Below the pieces are notes generated by a model. It ran no database searches, was not told the DNA's origin, and saw nothing but the letters and a program-made list of their open reading frames with translations. Shown piece after piece: positions 6,606 to 9,815 of a stretch of DNA of 9,815 nucleotides; the first letter of the stretch is position 1; every line of letters begins with the position of its first letter. The translations under genes were made by a program, and so were the position numbers. This DNA is from Lachnospiraceae bacterium (GTDB lineage Bacteria > Bacillota > Clostridia > Lachnospirales > Lachnospiraceae), in contig DNJW01000357.1 of NCBI GenBank assembly GCA_003488965.1, forward strand, positions 1-9,815. Reading direction: 5' to 3'.

Positions 6606-8171
6606 TTATTCATCGTCGAAATCTTCGGAAATAAATGTATTGGTATAGTTTTCAGTAGTTGACTGAGATTGCCGGAATTCTTCTGCCAGCATAGTTTTAT
6701 TGAATTCTGCCGTGGGTTCAATTTCAGTTACAAGGGATTCCAGTTCGTCGATTGAGGTATAAAAGAATTCTTTTCTCATGTTTACTTTATTAACACGCTG
6801 CTCGTTCAATAGATTATGTAACTTACTCTCAAGCCCTACTGCATCATCTGAGAATATGAAACTGTGAACGTCGAATTTAAATGGAACTGAAGCGTCACCA
6901 AGTTCATTTACTCGATCCTGCGGATTAAGTCTTCTGGTCATACCAATCTTAAATACGTTTTCACCAAATGATCCAAGGTTGCTTATGATATATACATTTC
7001 CAGCTTTACCATTAGCAAGCTTGGATATTTCCTCTTTTTTGATGACAACATCCGCTAACTGGGACTGCAATTCTAATATGCGGAAATTCAGCCTTCCCAG
7101 CTCTTCGCTCTGAGCGGATGCCATCTGTTCTTTTAATTTATCAATTTCAGCATGGAATTTAGTTTCTTCCTGCTCTACTTTTTTACGTTCTGCTTCAAGG
7201 GCTTTCCGTTCTTCTGCTTCTTGGCGCATCTGCTCTTTGATAGCAAGCTGTTCCTGTTTTGCCTGTTCCTTTTTAACATAATAGTTATATTCTATTTTTA
7301 CTGCATTAATAAAAAGATATTCAATTTCACCGATGAATTTTGTCAAAGTTCCGGCGATACTCTGATTTCCTTCAGCAGCAATTTTGAGATATTTTGCAGT
7401 AACGTCCTTTACATGAGACACGGCATCGTCGAGCTTTTCGTATTTCAAATTGTATAGGATATTTTGAAGTTCTGCACGCAAAGCGATTACCATCAAATTA
7501 TAAATGGATTTGTTTGCTTTTGTTGTATATCTGGCAGAATATTGATTCAAAAGAGTGTTAATCTGTTTTTCGTTCTCACGGTATGCTTTCCGTAAGTCTT
7601 TAATATCCATAGCATGGAGTTTGAGAATTACAGAAGGCGATATTAATTCCAGATCATCTAAATCTTTTTGAGAAAGCTTGCAGTCAAAGTACTGGACATC
7701 GGAAATAAAAAAGTTTTTGAGGGCATGTTCGATACTTTTGTACAATTCCTTCGAACGGGCTAGCTTGCGGGATTGGGTTGCAACCTGCTTGTCAAGCTTT
7801 GCATTTTGTTCTGCGAGTTCAGTTATTTCGTGTCTTTGTTTAGTGAGTATGGCATTCTTTTCTGATATTTCCTTTTCTGCTTGCTGAGACCGCGCTTGGA
7901 TTTCATTATTGATTGAACAAAGTTTGTGCTGTACATCGGATTCCAAAGCCTCTAATTTTTCCTTCGTCTGATAATATTCATCAACGCCAAGTTCTGATAC
8001 TTTTGTCTCCAGTTCATTTAAGCTGGCTACTAACTGCTGACAACGATTTTCTGATTCAGTCAACTTGGAGTTTAAAAGTTTTTCCTGTTCTGCCATGTCT
8101 TGAAGCTTTAATTTTAATTCTTCGTTTTCGCGCTTAAATTCAGAAGCGTGAAAGATGTCCATGAATCCCAT
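6606..8171 (-). CDS. DUF4041 / T5orf172 (GIY-YIG-type) coiled-coil protein
   Basis: A 521-aa soluble protein, probably of the mobile element. Residues about 13-145 form a long coiled coil (LKLKLQDMAEQEKLLNSKL and similar heptads). A helical middle region from about 145 to 290 corresponds to DUF4041, and a second charged coiled coil rich in Glu, Lys and Gln runs from about 300 to 375. The C-terminal domain from about 391 has the T5orf172 pattern: VYIIS (393-397), FKIGMTRR with K408-I-G, Arg420, then LESKLHNLL with Glu448 and His452, and KEFF near 467-470. T5orf172 belongs to the GIY-YIG nuclease superfamily, so DNA cleavage or DNA binding is possible, with Glu448 the best metal-binding candidate. 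GAGGG at 8179-8183, 7 nt upstream, supports the start at 8171. It sits 47 bp after the protease gene, likely cotranscribed. The biological role is not known to me. Confidence 0.85.
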   Translation of the reverse strand: MGFMDIFHASEFKRENEELKLKLQDMAEQEKLLNSKLTESENRCQQLVASLNELETKVSELGVDEYYQTKEKLEALESDVQHKLCSINNEIQARSQQAEKEISEKNAILTKQRHEITELAEQNAKLDKQVATQSRKLARSKELYKSIEHALKNFFISDVQYFDCKLSQKDLDDLELISPSVILKLHAMDIKDLRKAYRENEKQINTLLNQYSARYTTKANKSIYNLMVIALRAELQNILYNLKYEKLDDAVSHVKDVTAKYLKIAAEGNQSIAGTLTKFIGEIEYLFINAVKIEYNYYVKKEQAKQEQLAIKEQMRQEAEERKALEAERKKVEQEETKFHAEIDKLKEQMASAQSEELGRLNFRILELQSQLADVVIKKEEISKLANGKAGNVYIISNLGSFGENVFKIGMTRRLNPQDRVNELGDASVPFKFDVHSFIFSDDAVGLESKLHNLLNEQRVNKVNMRKEFFYTSIDELESLVTEIEPTAEFNKTMLAEEFRQSQSTTENYTNTFISEDFDDE

Positions 8172-8218
8172 AACATTTCCCTCTTTTCACTTTGTAGTAT
8201 TTTATCTCCTAAGATGAT

Positions 8219-8683
8219 TTACTCTTGAAACTTTTTTAAAACTGCAAGATGTGGAATGAAGAAAACAATGTAGTTGTCTAATTCCTTGCAGATACCGTAT
8301 TTACTGCGGTATGCTGAAAGCGCCTCTTGCAGGAATTCCTCAGTTACCTCCAGATATTCTGCTGTCTCGTAGAGATTACGGCAGCCATGTTTAAAAGCAT
8401 TGACAATTCCGACCAGCCCCACCATATTGTTATATGCCCACAGTCTGGCGCGAAGCTCCTGCTTTCGGTTCTCTGTTTTTGACTGATCAAGGATATCCCC
8501 GGAAGTGGTGTAGTAATGTCCTAACTCTTCCGCCAAGACGCAGGATTTTTCTGCAATTGTTGGAATGCTTTTTCTGATTGCGATCCTATTTCCCTTGATT
8601 CTGCCGTCATTGTTGAACAAAGGCTTTTCTTTAACAATGAGATATTCGCTATCTGCCTGGATCAGTAATTGTTCATATGTCAT
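8219..8683 (-). CDS. ImmA/IrrE-family (DUF955) putative metalloprotease
   Basis: A 154-aa protein of the family whose ICEBs1 member ImmA cleaves the element repressor ImmR after DNA damage. The signature region is SCVLAEELGHYYTTSGDILD, with the zinc-site motif at 52-56. The usual HEXXH reads EELGH here: Glu53 and His56 are kept, but the first zinc His is Glu52. This form looks familiar from Clostridia phage-type members, so the gene is probably intact rather than dead, but that is from memory. Downstream the chain has short helices (ELRARLWAYNNMVGLVGIV, LEVTEEFLQEAL) typical of the family. The start at 8683 lies inside the repressor gene: the two overlap by 11 bp (8673-8683), which points to translational coupling and paired expression. 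The most likely substrate is the repressor encoded just upstream. Confidence 0.87.
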   Translation of the reverse strand: MTYEQLLIQADSEYLIVKEKPLFNNDGRIKGNRIAIRKSIPTIAEKSCVLAEELGHYYTTSGDILDQSKTENRKQELRARLWAYNNMVGLVGIVNAFKHGCRNLYETAEYLEVTEEFLQEALSAYRSKYGICKELDNYIVFFIPHLAVLKKFQE

Positions 8684-9524
8684 TTACATCCTCCCATTCA
8701 CTATCATCATCCATGATCGCTTCATCATGTGCCTGGCCTTCGGGAGTGGGTGTTATGTCAGTACGGGTATGTGCGGCGTTTAAAAAACGCTTTTGTGATA
8801 AAACATTTTTAAATGCAATTATGTCGGAACTGTTATCGCTTTCGCTATTCAGCAATTCTTTTTGCAATTCTCCCAGCAGATAGTCAAGGCCTTCTGGTGA
8901 TAGATTTTTCATTAGTTTTAAAATTCGATTTAGTAATTCATTTCCAGAATATATTTTGTCAATCAGAGTATCTGCCTCAGAGTTATCTAAATTACCCATT
9001 AATGTTCCAGTTAAATAGCCAATAATGTAACTAGGTTGTTCCATTACTACACTTAGTATTTTTGCAATGTTATCAGCGCCGATATTTTCTTGATGTAATT
9101 CAAAAGCAAGATATTTCTCTAAAGATACACCGGCTTCTTCAGTAACAGATTTCTCAGTTCTGTCGTTTGCAATTCTTTTGTTTCGGCAGAATTGTGATAG
9201 ATAATATAGTGTTTGCTCAGGAAAGTCGTCAAGCAATAATTGAAGATTCTTAATGTTTATCTGATAAGTTTTTTTGTTTTCTATTAAGTCCGTTTCTGAT
9301 GGGGATTGTACTCGCTCCATTGGCACATCTAAGCCCATCAGCCAAGACTCACTCACCTCAAGTGCCTGAGCTATTTTATATAAATTTTTTTGCTTAGGCT
9401 CATATTCTCCAGAGATATAGGTGCTGATAGATGATTTCCCAATTCCCGTTTTTTCAACCAAATCAGCTTGCTTCATATTTCTGAGATTCAAAGCTTCTTT
9501 AATTCTTTGAGCAATAGTAGCCAT
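8673..9524 (-). CDS. XRE-family element repressor (ImmR/CI-like)
   Basis: A 283-aa DNA-binding protein. Residues 4-64 are a clear HTH_3 domain: MKQADLVEKTGIGKSSISTY with the recognition helix near 28-37, then NLYKIAQALEVSESWLMG. After a linker, residues about 85-230 are helical; the stretch DNIAKILSVVMEQPSYIIGY (151-170) recalls the last helices of an HTH domain and may be a degenerate second copy. The tail has AAHTRTDI (250-257) and an acidic end with MDDDSEWE (271-278), a tail I associate with Clostridia phage repressors. There is no S24/LexA peptidase domain, so RecA-stimulated self-cleavage is unlikely and control by the coupled protease is the natural model. GGAGGTGA at 9529-9536 supports the start at 9524. 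The gene is divergent from the Cro-like gene across a control region with repeated operator-like sites, so it probably represses that promoter and controls its own. Confidence 0.9.
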   Translation of the reverse strand: MATIAQRIKEALNLRNMKQADLVEKTGIGKSSISTYISGEYEPKQKNLYKIAQALEVSESWLMGLDVPMERVQSPSETDLIENKKTYQINIKNLQLLLDDFPEQTLYYLSQFCRNKRIANDRTEKSVTEEAGVSLEKYLAFELHQENIGADNIAKILSVVMEQPSYIIGYLTGTLMGNLDNSEADTLIDKIYSGNELLNRILKLMKNLSPEGLDYLLGELQKELLNSESDNSSDIIAFKNVLSQKRFLNAAHTRTDITPTPEGQAHDEAIMDDDSEWEDVNDI

Positions 9525-9542
9525 CTGATCACCTCCAATATA

Positions 9543-9571
9543 AATTTATCACATGCGTTCAGAAAATGCAA
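9543..9571 (-). promoter_or_regulatory. Candidate promoter of the repressor gene
   Basis: On the minus strand TTGCAT at 9571-9566, a 17-bp spacer and TAAATT at 9548-9543 make a moderate SigA-type match. The predicted start (about 9536) falls almost on the ribosome site, leaving a very short leader, so the true -10 may be shifted slightly upstream (for example GATAAA). One operator-like site (9557-9572) covers the -35. Confidence 0.4.
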
Positions 9572-9572
9572 C
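9557..9572. promoter_or_regulatory. Operator-like site O3
   Basis: GTTCAGAAAATGCAAC shares 12 of 16 bases with the perfect site at 9626-9641; the second half-site is degenerate (CAAC for GAAC). It overlaps the candidate -35 of the repressor gene, which would suit autoregulation. Confidence 0.5.
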
Positions 9573-9578
9573 AAAAAA

Positions 9579-9594
9579 GTTCGGAAAAAAGGAT
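9579..9594. promoter_or_regulatory. Operator-like site O4 (weak)
   Basis: GTTCGGAAAAAAGGAT shares 11 of 16 bases with the perfect site, including the GTTC half. It starts 22 bp from the sites on each side and ends at the -35 of the Cro-side promoter. The regular spacing is the main reason to list it. Confidence 0.3.
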
Positions 9595-9622
9595 TGACAA
9601 ATTCAGAAACACGAACTATAAT
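9594..9622 (+). promoter_or_regulatory. Strong promoter of the Cro-like gene (early/lytic side)
   Basis: A perfect SigA consensus: TTGACA at 9594-9599, a 17-bp spacer, TATAAT at 9617-9622; predicted start about 9629. One operator copy fills the spacer and another covers the start site, so bound repressor should shut it off fully. Confidence 0.9.
9601..9616. promoter_or_regulatory. Operator-like site O1
   Basis: ATTCAGAAACACGAAC occupies the promoter spacer almost exactly (9600-9616). It is identical to the site at 9626-9641 over 15 of 16 bases. Confidence 0.75.
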
Positions 9623-9625
9623 CTG

Positions 9626-9641
9626 GTTCAGAAACACGAAC
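9626..9641. promoter_or_regulatory. Operator-like site O2 (perfect GTTC-N8-GAAC dyad)
   Basis: GTTCAGAAACACGAAC has perfectly symmetric outer half-sites, as expected for a dimeric XRE repressor. It lies over the predicted start of transcription and ends directly before the ribosome site (9642-9650), 25 bp from the start of O1. Confidence 0.75.
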
Positions 9642-9654
9642 AGGAGGTGAAAAG

Positions 9655-9815
9655 ATGATTTTTGATTATTCCGAACTCATAAGATTAATCAAGTTTAAGT
9701 ACGGAACGCAAGATATGTTCGCGAAGGCTCTTGGTATTGGAAGGGTATCATTGAGTCAAAGATTGAATAATAGGCTTGAGTTTACTCAAGAAGAAATTTT
9801 AAAATCTGCGAAATT
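9655..9815 (+). CDS. Cro-like DUF739-family HTH protein, 3' truncated
   Basis: An open frame from ATG at 9655 to the window end (53 full codons), with a strong AGGAGGTGA at 9642-9650. The protein starts MIFDYSELIRLIKFKYGTQ and continues DMFAKALGIGRVSLSQRLNN, a helix-turn-helix of the DUF739 group of small phage Cro-like regulators. It is the first gene of the rightward transcript from the perfect promoter at 9594-9622 and is divergent from the repressor, the normal place for Cro. It probably binds the same operators and opposes repressor synthesis. The end of the gene is outside the window. Confidence 0.85.
   Translation, partial: MIFDYSELIRLIKFKYGTQDMFAKALGIGRVSLSQRLNNRLEFTQEEILKSAK

Larger units (their letters stand above)
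6298..9815. mobile_element. One end of a prophage or integrative element (partial)
   Basis: The repressor/protease pair, the divergent Cro-like gene with operators, the DUF4041/T5orf172 gene and the type I toxin-antitoxin locus are all typical accessory or phage genes. The block is visibly more A+T-rich than the sugar genes to its left and is mostly on the opposite strand. No integrase, attachment repeat or structural gene is visible, so prophage and ICE cannot be told apart; the left limit is approximate and the right end is outside the window. Confidence 0.65.

Noticed and set aside
7152..8137. Plus-strand open frames opposite the DUF4041/T5orf172 gene
   Set aside because: The Phe/Ser-rich proteins are mirror images of Glu/Lys-rich coiled-coil codons and have no ribosome sites.
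9468..9650. Plus-strand open frame crossing the repressor start and the control region
   Set aside because: It runs through the operators and both promoters and has no ribosome site; the real plus-strand gene starts at 9655 behind AGGAGGTGA.

Overview
The window looks like a chromosomal piece of a motile, low-GC Firmicute, most likely a gut Lachnospiraceae (Roseburia/Eubacterium-like). The evidence is strong AGGAGG ribosome sites, textbook TTGACA/TATAAT promoters, a sugar-binding protein of Clostridia type, a GH94-type phosphorylase and a chemoreceptor. The genus is an inference. The sequence falls into two blocks.

Left block (1-6206, plus strand): three genes in a row with gaps of 59 and 57 bp and no convincing terminator between them. 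They are the 3' part of a sugar ABC-type substrate-binding protein, a large methyl-accepting chemotaxis protein, and a GH94-family glycoside phosphorylase. Together they suggest one sugar programme: bind an oligosaccharide, swim toward it, and cleave the imported sugar with phosphate. The chemoreceptor is the most unusual protein here. Its dCache sensor appears to be split by an inserted domain that reads like a CBM4/9 carbohydrate-binding module.

Right block (about 6207-9815, mostly minus strand and visibly more A+T-rich): one end of a prophage or integrative element. From right to left it has a Cro-like DUF739 gene (cut by the window end), a divergent control region with a perfect promoter and an array of four related operator-like sites, an XRE repressor, an overlapping ImmA/IrrE-type protease gene, and a coiled-coil DUF4041/T5orf172 (GIY-YIG-type) gene. 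The repressor has no self-cleavage peptidase domain, so the coupled protease is the likely induction switch, as in the ICEBs1 ImmR/ImmA pair. No integrase or attachment site was found.

Between the blocks (6207-6605) is a compact, easily missed type I toxin-antitoxin locus. A 26-residue TxpA/BsrE-like membrane toxin lies on the minus strand and is faced by a roughly 105-nt antisense RNA with its own consensus promoter and a perfect 13-bp terminator stem. The toxin leader can fold to hide its ribosome site. Its two flanks are near-perfect inverted copies of each other, which would allow a 5'-3' long-distance interaction in the toxin mRNA. Such loci commonly sit in prophages, which fits the neighbourhood.
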